From: Ecdyonurus torrentis | Taxonomy: Eukaryota > Arthropoda > Insecta > Ephemeroptera > Heptageniidae | NCBI GenBank assembly: GCA_949318235.1 | Contig: OX439132.1 | Coordinates: forward strand, 30,949,465 to 31,013,464 | DNA: 64,000 nucleotides | Direction of reading: 5' to 3' | Shown here: piece after piece, positions 27,101 to 52,732 of the stretch | Position numbering within the stretch: position 1 is the first letter of the stretch | Layout of the letters: each line of letters starts with the position of its first letter | The notes under the pieces: generated by a model | Told to the model about the DNA's origin: nothing | Database searches by the model: none | What the model saw: the letters and a program-made list of their open reading frames with translations, nothing else | Translations under genes and position numbers: made by a program

Positions 27101-30100
27101 TAAAACGCATTAACTTTAAATAAACTACGAAACATCAATTCATAATACTGTACTCAAGCTTTAAAATGATTGATACATCATACATCATTTCAAAATTTCT
27201 GAATTACTGCAACAAGAAAATTACAATATTAGATTGACTAGGTATTGTACCATATTTTGTGAAGCTGAAGATTAAATGCACCTTTCAATATTTTACAAAA
27301 AATAAATAATAATAAATAAATAAATGTTACGATCTATTAATTAATTTTATATCTTTTATTAAAATAATTAAAAGATAGATAGAAACACATAAAAAAGAGA
27401 GGTTAAAGATTTTTGGGGAATGGGAGATAATGAGCTTAAGTTCAGGGACCCCGCAAAAGAGAGAGAAAAATATTCAAACCCAGGCCGAAATATGACGCAT
27501 AGTGCGCCGTATGCACGGTGGTATGAACTAGAAGCTCGTAAGCAAATAGAGATTAGTTAATTAATTAGAGGTTTTTTTGGCTTACAAATGTAAATTAATT
27601 AGCAAAAACGTCACACCAAAATACTCGACGCGACTCTCTCTAACCATGGACAACGCTGTTTCGGCCTACTGGGGTCATCAGCATGGTGAGGAGAGAGAAG
27701 CAGTGATCTACCAGAGAGTAGCCCTGGTCAGAGATCGACTGCTGGAGTAGCATAGACTGCGCAGCCATATATACCCGCAGCCTCGGTGGACGCTTAGCTT
27801 CCACCGAGGATTGGCTGCTACTCCGAGGCGCGCCAAATATTTGAAATGCAACAAATATGCCAACGAATATGTAAGCCAGGGAGTAGAAAAATAGAAAGAT
27901 AGCGGGATAAAATAGAGGGTAAAGATGGACAACACAAAAGAGAGGAAAAGGAAAAAATAATCGACATTGCAATAGATATAAATATATAATTAGGAAAAAA
28001 TCGACTTTGCGATAGGTTGATCATTAAAAGATAGATAGAAACACATAAAAAAGAGAGGTAAAATATTTTTGGGGAATGGGAGACAATGAGCTTAAGTTCA
28101 GGGACCCCGCAAAAGAGAGAGAAAATTATTCAAACCTAGGCCGAAATATGACACATAGTGCGCCGTTTGCACGGTGGTATGAACTAGAAGCTCGTAAGCA
28201 AATAGAGATTAGTTAACCTATCGCAAAGTCGATTTTTTCCTAATTATATATTTTTATTAAAATAAATTTACCTGAGGTGGGTCTGGATTTCAATCTCTCT
28301 TTGTAGCTGATGGTCCACTTTGGCTTCCTTAATCTGTTGCTTGTAGATTGCCTTGAGAGCCACAATGAACTTAGAGCTCTTCTCTCGTGCCAAGTAAACA
28401 TGGCCAAACTTGCCCTTGCCCAGACCACGTCCAATATCAAAGTCTTCGAGCTTCCATTTTTTCCTACAAAAATATTTCATTTATTAATGTACACATGAGA
28501 AGTCAGTGCCAAAGTGGAAATGTATTTATTGGTTGATTTGAAGTTTAAATACTAATATTTTTTCCGATTAATAAATATTAAAGCCCCTGTAAACTTTTTT
28601 TTTTATCATTTAGCACTTAAATTATGGTATGGTATTGATAAATGACCATACCTTATTATCCATGAATTAGACATCAACACATTGATTTTGTATTTATTTT
28701 CATTTTAATGGTTGAAACTGATGTTGTACTTTTTATACAGCACTTTTTTGTTATTATTATTATTTTTTTATCTGACTTGCACTTTTCTGCTCCATCCGTA
28801 GATACGTGTTATATCAACTGTCAAAATGAAAATAAATACAAAATCAATGTGTTGGTGTCTAATTCATGGATAATAAGGTATGGTGATTATATACTGTATC
28901 TAGTATGTATTCTAAATGATAAAAAAAATAATAAGTTTACAAGGGCTTAAATGAAAAATCAACTCATTTCCTAATTTTTCTTTATCTATCTATGTGTTTA
29001 ACTATTAAATTTTTTCAGTCATTTTTTACTACATATTATTATTATTTAGGCATCTAGCTGTGAAAAAAAAATATATATAATTATATATATATATAAACAT
29101 GTGACGTTAAAATTTGATAGGGAGAAACCAAATGAGAGTTGGCGCCAGGCAGCAGCGTCAACTGAAAATCTCAAATGGCGATAGTGGTTTAAAAAATATA
29201 TATTTGAAAAATATATATATCATGCCATATATTGTCTCAAACCGTTATGCACGGCCCTATGCACGCTAGGCTTGAGAGAATATATGGCATGATATATATA
29301 TTTTTCAAATATATATTTTTTAAACCACTATCGCTATTTGAGATTTTCAGTTGATGCTGCTGCCTGGCGCCAACTCTCATTTGGTTTCTCCCTATCAAAT
29401 TTTAACGTCACATGTTTGTCCTTACCGCGATGGTACCTTTCCTTTTCCTAAATATAATTATATATATAGCCACGTAATTGAATGAAGAATCCCTTATTTC
29501 AATAACTTACTGAGACTCAACTCCAATGCCTGAATCTCTCTCTTTTGAACTGTTAGTACGCTGTACTGCTTGTCTTTGGTTTGACATCACTTGTTGTGAG
29601 GGCTGTGCAGCTTGTTGTTTCTGCTCAACTGCAGGCTGAGCTGTAGTCGGAGTTTGGTGTTGCTGTGAGTCAGTAGCTTTAGTGTGCTGTACTTGCACAG
29701 CCTGTTGTTGATGTTGTACAGCCTGCTGCTCGACTTGTCTCATGTTGTGTTGACTCACAACTCTGCTCTGTGCTGGAGGGATAGACGGAGAGAGATGCAA
29801 GTGACTGGGAGCAACTCCACGAGGTATAGGTACTTTGTGTGTTGCAAGCACTACTGCTTTGGGTGCAGCTCTTGTCATAGGTTGACTGGCTACCGGTACA
29901 GAGGAAGCAGAGGCTTGGCTGGTGGGAGCTCTAGCCACAGCAGGCTTTATTGTAGAGGCGTTCTTCACAATAGGCTTAGGTCTTTGAGAAGCAGAAACTA
30001 TTTTGGGGACTCCAAAGTGCTTCAATGGAGGAGCAAATCTAAAAGAAGAGAAAAGTTTTAATACTGTAACATAAATTTACAAATTGTAACGTAAATGTTA

Positions 30101-33100
30101 GAAAACATATAGAATAAAAAGTGAAATAATCTTTAAGCCTAGGACAGCGGTCCTTTCTTAGCGATTTTCTTAGCACAGCGATAAAGTTTGGACCATGCTA
30201 ACTTTACGGACGCTATCCCAGGGGTGGGGTAAGAATTGTGATAAGAAACGACTGCTGTCTTGAGCTTTAATAAAACGAAGTTATCCCACACCCTAATTGT
30301 TAACAATAAATTTCTGATGTTGTTTTGTTGTTGCGAATAGAAAATATTGAGGGAGATTCTACCCTACATAAATTCCTCATATGTACAGTACAGTATACTG
30401 CAATATAGCATACATAATGTACAATGAAAATTAGACAAATCTGTTCATCTGTGTTTGGTTATTAGGACTATCCGTTAAACAAATAATAATTTAATAACTG
30501 TTGTTATAATCATTGGAACTGAAAAATAATATTTTTACCTTCTCTATTGTTTACATTGATTTTATGAATCACTCATATTGCTCATAAGTCATGTCATGAT
30601 AGTAAGCGAGCATTATAAATAAGTTCATAATAGTGTTGGTTAATAGCTGTCTATGGCTAGAGATGAGGTGCCGAATATTTATGAACAGTACACACACTTA
30701 TGATAATATATTTTAACCTTTATACTTAACGCACGTTTTTCACATAAAAATTACACTGAAAAAAAAAATTTGCAAGTTTTTTAAGGGGGAATGGGTCATG
30801 TAGCAGTTCAGGTAGGTGGCGCTGCAATCGAATTTATTAGAGACCCTTAACAGAGAAGCGACAACCTCATGTTTTAGGCAGACCCGCATTACATTAGTTT
30901 TGAAAGACCCGCTAAAAGTACCCACACTTTTTAGCGTTCTGATTGGACACCCAAACAATTTCTCGAATCTGGCCAATCAGAATGCTAGAAAGTGTGGGTG
31001 TGGGTACTATTAGCGGGTTTTTCAAAACGAATGTAATGCGGGTCTGCCTAAAACATGAGGTTGTCGCTTCTCTGTTAAGGTTCTCTAATTTATGTTTAAT
31101 AATTTTTTAAACCATATTCTGAGGTGTTTAAAAAGTTTTAAACCACTGGGTGCCCTAGATAAACATCTTAGCTTTAAGTCAAAACAATAAAAAGTAAGAT
31201 ATTTTATTTGGTTCAGTTTTTGAATGTGACGGAAGGAGTTTAACATGAGCTCATCATTTAATTTCTTTCCGTCACATTCAAAAACTGAACCAAAGAAAAT
31301 ATCTTGTTTTTTATTGTTTTGACTTAAAGCTCAGATGTTTATCTAGGGCACCCACTAGTTTAATACTTCTTAAACACCTCAGAATATGGTTTTAAAAAAT
31401 TATTAAACATAAATTCAATCGCAGGGCCACCTGCATGACCCATTTCCCCTTAATGGTACTGTACAGTAAAATATATTATCAAAATTGTGTATACCATGTA
31501 TACTGTGCTGTACACCAGAATCATAAGACAAATATGTAATTACACGTACTGAAGTACACTTGGTTATCACATAAAGTTCCCTTACATAAGTTTTTGGTGA
31601 CACTTTGGCCACATAATATGATAGGTACAGACACTGATATAAATTTTAATCCAACTTCATTTTTTACTCACTATTTTGTACTGTATTGTAAGATCTTTAT
31701 AATTTTTATACTATTAGATGTACAGAACATGAACCGAAAGTAAATGAAAAAAAGAAAAAAAATTTTTTTTGAACTAGAGAAATGCTTTGCAGCACTGTAT
31801 GGTGTTTTCTTTCTTTCATTTGAGCACTCTCACCTTCCCCCTCCACTGACACTCTCGTCCACTACTGATATAATGAAATGTGTCCAAATACTGTATAGTA
31901 ATGTGTCTAAAACATATTCTCATAAGCATAATGTAATGCCATGTTCACACTGTTTTTTTTTTTTTTTTTTTTTTTTTTGTAATTGGAATTATTACTTATT
32001 TTATCAAAATAACATGCATTTTTATGAAGCTCACTTAACAATTCTAATTAGAAAAAGCTTGTGAACAAGGCATTAGGAACATTTTTCATTTACTATAAGT
32101 ACACTGCCCCCCCCCCCCCCCCCCAAAAAAAAAGAAAAAGAAAAAAAGGAACACATTGTTTATGTCTTTGAAAGGCTTCTATATAAAGAAACTTTAACGT
32201 CACTTTTCTGGGAGCTTTAATTGGATAACTTTTCGGGTAACTTTAGACCACTAAGGTGACTGGCCAAATTTTCAAAAATTATTTACAGTACTCTTTAAAA
32301 ATAAAGCTCATAGAAATTTGAAACTGAAACTAAAAGACAGTGCAAAAATCAGGCTTTACTTTGGTTTATGTTTCACGTTTCTATGAACTTAGTTAGGCAG
32401 GAGTAAATTGTTTTTGACATTTTGGTTAAGGTCACCCCAGCAGTTTAATGTTACCCCACTTGACGGTAGGTTTTAGAATCCTGTAATGTTAATCCTTATT
32501 AATGGGTGAAAAAGTCACCTCATAGGGCCAGTCACCAGTACCATGTATAGATATGGAGATTTTAAAGTGGCATAATGCCCCGTTTAATAAATACATGTAT
32601 GGTATTGCCATGACATATTTTTATGTCTGCATACACGAGACATACGTGCTTTAAGGTCTGTTCATATGGGAGCTATATTTTCAGAATGCAATAAATTTGA
32701 GCATGCAATATGCATTTAAAACTATTTTTGAGTTTTAAATTACATTCAAATTTATTGTATATGTACTACATACATACAATTCAAATATCGCTCCGTGTGA
32801 AAAGGCTATTAATGTTTGTAAAATCAAATTTGCTTGCTTTACCGAAGCAAACAAATTAAGGGAAGTAAAGAAGGCATATATTTTTTTACCATGCCCACAC
32901 CAGCTCTCTACCTTTTGATGCATACATATGCAATTCATATATAATACTGGCATACTTTAAGCTTCTTAGTTCACACAAATTATTCATAATTCTTATAATG
33001 TAAATATTTACATACCTAGTAGAGGGTGCGGTTGCTACAGGAACAGACTTTTGGCTTGTCGCTGTTGAGGCAGTGGTTTGCGTTTCATTACTTAAACTAC

Positions 33101-33380
33101 GTCCCGTTTGTCGAACTTGCTTGCTACCAGAAGATGCTGGATTATGAGTAACCTCAGCAACACTTCCCACCGTTCTTCTCAGGATTCTTTTAGGCTCAGC
33201 AGGATTAGCAACTGCTTCTGGATTGTGTGCTTGTGCATTTTTTGTAGCAAGCACTGCTGGAACTGGAATAGGATTGCTCGCTATCGATGCAGTAGTTTCT
33301 TGCACAACCTTGCTCGGTACGGATGTACGTATTGATGTGCCCATTCGAACTCTGTTTTCTTTTCCTTTAACTGTATTCAT
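24193..33380 (-). CDS. AURK: Aurora-family serine/threonine protein kinase, probably Aurora A type
   Basis: Mitotic kinase acting at centrosomes/spindle (A type) or in the chromosomal passenger complex (B type). Seven exons, read on the minus strand: 33380-33016, 30038-29511, 28463-28272, 26935-26801, 26501-26343, 25198-24967 and 24330-24193 (TGA). They sum to 1749 nt, 582 residues, with every junction in phase. Residues 1-297 are a long Gln/Pro/Ala/Ser-rich, probably disordered N-terminus. The kinase domain follows: P-loop GKGKFG (313-318), lysine K335 in ALK, helix-C E354, HRDIKPEN with D431, DFG with D449, and activation segment [18 protein letters not shown] with T463 as the expected activating threonine. 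All catalytic residues are present. The long N-terminus and KQQPNQRF segment favour Aurora A, whereas GGELYKF is more B-like, so the subtype is not certain. Intron 5 has a GC donor. The introns are full of foldback and ribozyme-bearing elements. The start is the first in-frame ATG; the exon reads [10 protein letters not shown]. Confidence 0.93.
25605..25803. mobile_element. Foldback element with an extra internal repeat unit, Aurora intron 5
   Basis: CATATCGATCTTGTTG at left pairs with CAACAAGATTGATATG at right. Inside, the CGAGATAGACC...TTGCTTCC...CTGACAAAA unit of about 40 bp appears once in the left arm and twice in the right, so the hairpin is asymmetric. It sits inside the hammerhead-bearing element remnant. 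Confidence 0.8.
25908..25962 (-). ncRNA. Degenerate type I hammerhead ribozyme (copy 1, Aurora intron 5)
   Basis: On the minus strand: stem I CCAUG, core UUGAUGA (consensus CUGAUGA), a perfect stem II GUCC-CAGUAA-GGAC, UUA where GAA is required, stem III ACAGC-UA-GCUGU, then C17 and stem I UAUGG. Architecture and stem II are complete, but C3, G12 and A13 are substituted, so self-cleavage is not expected. The very short stem III is typical of hammerheads in Penelope-like elements and retrozymes. Confidence 0.7.
26606..26711. mobile_element. 106-bp MITE in Aurora intron 4
   Basis: The left end GTACACTCCTCCCAAATAAA pairs almost perfectly with the right end TTTATTCGGGAGGAGTGTAC; TCTGAC/GTCAGA extends the stem. 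No coding potential. Confidence 0.85.
26968..27062. repeat. Piece of the 21.2-kb foldback family in Aurora intron 3
   Basis: Contains ATAGGAGAAACCAACAAG, then TGCCTAACCATGATGAGGTA, matching the left end of the 21168-21476 element. The flanking CCTAATTAATTATA recurs at both places. Confidence 0.65.
27369..27567 (-). repeat. Block A of the hammerhead-bearing retroelement
   Basis: About 195 bp, nearly identical to 28022-28218 in direct orientation (shared landmarks TTTTTGGGGAATGGGAGA, CAGGGACCCCGCAAAAGAG, CACGGTGGTATGAACTAG). It lies about 65 bp from the hammerhead on its downstream side in minus-strand sense. A diverged version (TTTGGGGAATGGGAGATA) occurs at about 25480, next to hammerhead copy 1. 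Confidence 0.85.
27632..27704 (-). ncRNA. Type I hammerhead ribozyme-like motif (copy 2, Aurora intron 3)
   Basis: Minus strand: stem I ending CCAUG, intact CUGAUGA, stem II region CCCCAGUAGGCC, intact GAAA, stem III ACA-GCGU-UGU, cleavage base C17, then CAUGG closing stem I. An outer CUCUC/GAGAG helix extends stem I. The predicted cut lies between 27649 and 27648. All core nucleotides are conserved, but the two base pairs of stem II next to the core are C-C mismatches, so activity may be weak or lost. Confidence 0.72.
27981..28252. mobile_element. 272-bp unit bounded by perfect 38-bp inverted repeats
   Basis: 27981-28018 and 28215-28252 are exact reverse complements (containing TAGGAAAAAATCGACTTTGC). 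They enclose block B. A degenerate piece of the same end is at 27954-27980 and another at about 37391-37416 in transporter intron 2. The origin is not recognised. Confidence 0.75.
28022..28218 (-). repeat. Block B, direct duplicate of block A
   Basis: Second copy of the 195-bp block, with a handful of differences from 27369-27567. It is bracketed by the perfect 38-bp inverted repeats listed separately. The direct duplication around the hammerhead recalls pseudo-LTR or tandem-monomer layouts of Penelope-like elements and retrozymes. Confidence 0.85.
29095..29417. mobile_element. Near-perfect 323-bp palindrome in Aurora intron 2
   Basis: Arms of about 140 bp run from AAACATGTGACGTTAAA to its reverse complement, with a loop of about 40 bp (TTATGCACGGCCCTATGCAC). 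Only scattered mismatches are seen. It ends 94 bp from exon 2 of Aurora and could form a long hairpin in the pre-mRNA. Confidence 0.9.
30132..30270. mobile_element. 139-bp MITE with imperfect inverted ends, Aurora intron 1
   Basis: The left end AAGCCTAGGACAGCGGTC and the right end GACTGCTGTCTTGAGCTT are imperfect reverse complements, followed inward by TTTCTTA/TAAGAAA. Confidence 0.7.
30636..30677 (+). repeat. Scrap of the hammerhead element 3' half, plus orientation
   Basis: TAGCTGTCTATGGCTAGAGA matches the stem III/stem I segment of hammerhead copy 1, in the opposite orientation to that copy; the catalytic core is absent. Confidence 0.6.
30781..31453. mobile_element. TTAA-flanked palindromic element, outer member of a nest
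   Basis: The ends TTAAGGGGGAATGGGTCATG and CATGACCCATTTCCCCTTAA pair; the arms continue through TTTATGTTTAATAATTTTTT and GAGGTGTTTAA to a loop at about 31236-31255. The left arm is split by another palindrome at 30837-31088. TTAA flanks suggest piggyBac-type mobilisation. Confidence 0.88.
30837..31088. mobile_element. 252-bp palindrome nested in the left arm of the outer element
   Basis: Starts TTAGAGACCCTTAACAGAG and ends with its reverse complement. TTTA is duplicated on both sides (30833-30836, 31089-31092). The intact right arm of the host element shows the uninterrupted target, so target-site duplication is directly demonstrated. Confidence 0.9.
31934..32075. mobile_element. 142-bp MITE with TGTTCACA-type ends and an internal poly(T)
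   Basis: The left end TAATGCCATGTTCACAC and the right end TTGTGAACAAGGCATTA are reverse complements apart from a few bases. The interior holds a T run. Confidence 0.7.
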
Positions 33381-33510
33381 GATACTTTAAATTTCTTTAA
33401 CTTATTATTTAATTAATTACACCATATATCAAAATGGTCTACTGAAGTGCGAAGTGCTATGTATAAACACGCCTAGGTCGTTGCTTACACCGGTTCCGAA
33501 ATTTTTATTT

Positions 33511-33610
33511 CTGTAAATCAAACAGAACAAATATATGATAAATGCTTACTTTTTTTAAAGCACAATCGTTTTATGGATTCAAAGAACATAATTTCTCATC
33601 AAATACTTAC
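33511..33610 (-). other. Candidate 5' UTR intron of the Aurora gene
   Basis: On the minus strand a strong donor (TTTG then GTAAGTATT) at 33610 is followed 100 nt later by an acceptor GATTTACAG ending at 33511, upstream of the start codon. No transcript data are available, so this is only a signal-based proposal. Confidence 0.35.
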
Positions 33611-33676
33611 CAAATTTAATAATAATCCAGAAAATTGTATCAATCAGTGACCGTTGGTTAAAATAAAATTTAAAGA

Positions 33677-33685
33677 GCGGGAAAA
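33677..33685 (-). promoter_or_regulatory. E2F-type site (TTTTCCCGC on the minus strand) upstream of Aurora
   Basis: The plus strand reads GCGGGAAAA, a full E2F consensus, about 300 bp upstream of the Aurora start codon. A Myb-like CAACGG (minus strand) lies within about 40 bp at 33650-33658. Aurora kinases are G2/M genes controlled by E2F/MuvB-type complexes in other animals, so the placement makes sense; function is inferred. Confidence 0.45.
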
Positions 33686-34106
33686 GTCGATTTCGATTGC
33701 AATCCAATTATTTAAGTAATCGATTTAAAATTTCTTAAGAGGTGCTGCCACCAAACGGAGAAAAAAGTAAGCTGTTATTACAGCGCGCAACGCTCGAATT
33801 CTCCTTTTTTTGCGTTCTTTTGCGCAAAACAACGCTCGGCATAATAGCGCTAGGGTGCATGGTTATTTTTGTTTTGGTTACACTTGTTATTAAATATTCA
33901 TTCATGTAAAGTCGACGCCATAATTGAGCGCTAAATAACATATATGGACCAGTATCTGTATAGTAAAATGAAATTACTCATTTTGCGATTTTGCCAGCAT
34001 TGATCGGCATGCATGCTGTTAACGGGTTGAAAAAGTTTTTCAAGTATGCAAGAAAAATAATAATGACCAAATAATGCGCCTTCCCTTCAGACCTCTGACG
34101 GATGGC

Positions 34107-34132
34107 GGGGGGGGGGGGGGGGGGGGGGGGGG
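34107..34132 (+). repeat. Poly(G) run of 26
   Basis: Uninterrupted G tract in the Aurora/transporter divergent region. Such tracts can form quadruplexes and are error-prone in sequencing. An 18-nt poly(C) occurs at 32107-32124. Confidence 0.95.
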
Positions 34133-34260
34133 TCGAGATTCCCAAACCCTTCAGACCCTTCTCTCCTACTTAAACCCATGCCCGGAAAGGTCAAAGTGAT
34201 ATAGTTCTACCCCTGCATATCTATCTCTTTTTTTTATCTCGACACGATATATACGCTTGG

Positions 34261-34417
34261 TCAGATCAGATACAACGCATTTGATTTATTGACTCATATA
34301 TCATATGAAGAGTTGTTATAATATACACTGGTACTATGTACACCACGTCTCTTGGTGTATTTATTATATGTACTATATAGCAACTCCTCATTAGTCAAAT
34401 GCGTATTATGATCTGAA
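34261..34417. mobile_element. 157-bp MITE in the divergent promoter region
   Basis: TCAGAT...AACGCATTTGA at left pairs with TCAAATGCGT...ATCTGA at right; GAGTTGTTATA/TATAGCAACTC extends the stem inward. Confidence 0.7.
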
Positions 34418-34458
34418 TATTTTTTAGGTTCCGCTCCATCATTCATAAAAAAAATGCA

Positions 34459-34497
<39 letters not shown>

Positions 34498-35194
34498 ATA
34501 TTACGATATAAAAATAATAATCATACTTTTTATTAAATCATCGGATTGTCTGGTTGCGAATCATATATGATCTGAATCAAAATGTAGAAAAAAATCTCGT
34601 CACGAAAATGGATCGTGTGACCAATTGGCTGATTAGTGATTATTAAATAATACCGTCCCGTCAAACGTCAAAAGGTGTTTGACTTAATGTTTGGCTGTGT
34701 GTAGGCGCAACTTATATATCACTTTAGTAATAGAGTTCATTGGCTTGAAATTCAATTCTATATGCCATATGAGCATAAGCAAAAAATAGCATAATGCTCA
34801 TATAAGAAATTTGTATTTTTTTTTTTTTCATATAAAAATAATATTAATAATAATTTAATAAAATTCATGAAGTATTAATTTTCAAATAGGCGAAAATGAG
34901 CTGTTTGAACAAACCATAGAATTTAATTAGGACCTTGTTTATATTATTATTATAATTATTATTAGAATTATAGAAAAACTCTATAAATGCAGAAATCACG
35001 AACTTTTAATTTTATGCATAAATTGACCGACACCAATCACCAATCTTAAACAGATTTTTATATTATTGCATAAAAGATAAAATGTTATCGTAATGATGGG
35101 ATTTTGAGGGTTGGAGTACTTTGATGTTTCACACACGTGTGCCCGTCATTAATAATTTTATTAGAGGTTCACTTCGTTGGAAGGAGTGAACATC

Positions 35195-51349
<16,155 letters not shown>

Positions 51350-51690
51350 CGTATGCTATAGTCTACCTGTGATTTGTTTATTATATTTTCATTCTTAAAT
51401 CAAAGTTTCAAATGAATTATTAGTATTACAAAATATTAGAGTTCATAAAAAGTGTGATTTCATTCTGTAAAAATTATAAATCGTATACATTATACGTATG
51501 TACGTATATACTGCCGTAATATGGTTGTGAAATATGTTTTTTCGTTTTTTTAATAATTTTTATAAGTTTTAAAACCTTTATAGTTTAAAAAATAGCATAC
51601 ATGATTTTGAAATATTTTGTTTTGTAAAAATTATTTAGATAATTAAACAAAAAATTATCCTTATTTTGAGTGTATTTTGATTACTAATTA

Positions 51691-51796
51691 TTTTTATTTA
51701 TTTATTTATTTATTTTTATTTATTTAGTTATTTATTTATTTATTTATTTACTTATACTTGCTTACTTACTTACTTACTTATACTTACTTACTTACG
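51691..51796. repeat. TTTA then ACTT tetranucleotide repeats
   Basis: Two adjoining tetranucleotide arrays downstream of the transporter stop codon. Confidence 0.9.
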
Positions 51797-52580
51797 CTTG
51801 TACCCTTTTTTTTTTTTTTTTCATGCATCCTGCAGGATAGGCAAATTTGTGGTCGTCTATGTTGCTCCGGTCGCATACACCACAAAATTGTAGGAGCTTA
51901 AATAATTTTCCTATATTAATAAAAATAATATAATGGTATTAAAAAAAGTTCTGATTTTAAAATTATTTTACCTAGATTTTAGCGGTGGCCGGTGGTAAAT
52001 GCAAATCAGCATAGTGCTGCCACCACGTAGCTAACGATCTAAATCATCTTCAGCCAACAACATCCTCGGCCACCTGTTTGGAGAACCTCTTTTAAACTAG
52101 CCGATATTTTCGTTCAAAATAACAAATCTCTTAGAAAAACATCGCTCCTTTTTATATTTCATAGTGAATTACTTCTACTAATCAAAACAGGTAAGCATTA
52201 TTATTTATTTCAGTGTATAATACTTTTTTAACAATGGAAATAGAGTTTGACAGATCAGAAAAAAAGTTATTGATTTCATATTTTGAAAGTTAGTTTGATA
52301 AAAATTCACTTATAGCGCTGTTGTTTTAACTTGCCGCGAAATTGTTTAAGAGTTTCTAAAACTCGTCCAAAATTCATATAAAGCTCGTGATATTAAAATG
52401 GTAAAATTTATAGCATCCTCGCACACACACACACACTGACACACACTCACTCATCTGTTGTACAGTAATAATTGATTTTCTTTTAGTTCCTATAATCATA
52501 TTTACGTTGGTTTTAAATATGCAGCCTTCCTAATCTTATAATTATTTATTATGCGCATCTCATCATATATATATATATAT

Positions 52581-52732
52581 ATAATATATATTATATTATA
52601 TTATATTATATTATATTATATTATATTATATTATATTATATTATATTATATTATATTATATTATATTATATTATATTATATTATATTATATTATATTATA
52701 TTATATTATATTATATTATATTATATTATATA
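52581..52732. repeat. TTATA pentanucleotide array
   Basis: About 29 near-perfect 5-bp units. Confidence 0.95.

Larger units (their letters stand above)
27369..27840 (-). mobile_element. Remnant of hammerhead-bearing retroelement, copy 2
   Basis: Block A, hammerhead, and a distal segment ending in an inverted repeat CCTCGGTGGACGCTTAGC / GCTTCCACCGAGG near 27780-27812. Same strand as the Aurora transcript, so the ribozyme would be present in the pre-mRNA. Confidence 0.65.
33381..35194. promoter_or_regulatory. Divergent intergenic region between Aurora and the peptide transporter
   Basis: The two genes are head to head, about 1.8 kb between start codons. The interval holds the E2F-like site near Aurora, a 26-nt poly(G) run, a 157-bp foldback element and a short TA repeat. 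A GATA-like AGATAA with an adjacent A/T-rich box lies at about 35065-35075, near the transporter start. No other gene is visible. Confidence 0.5.
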
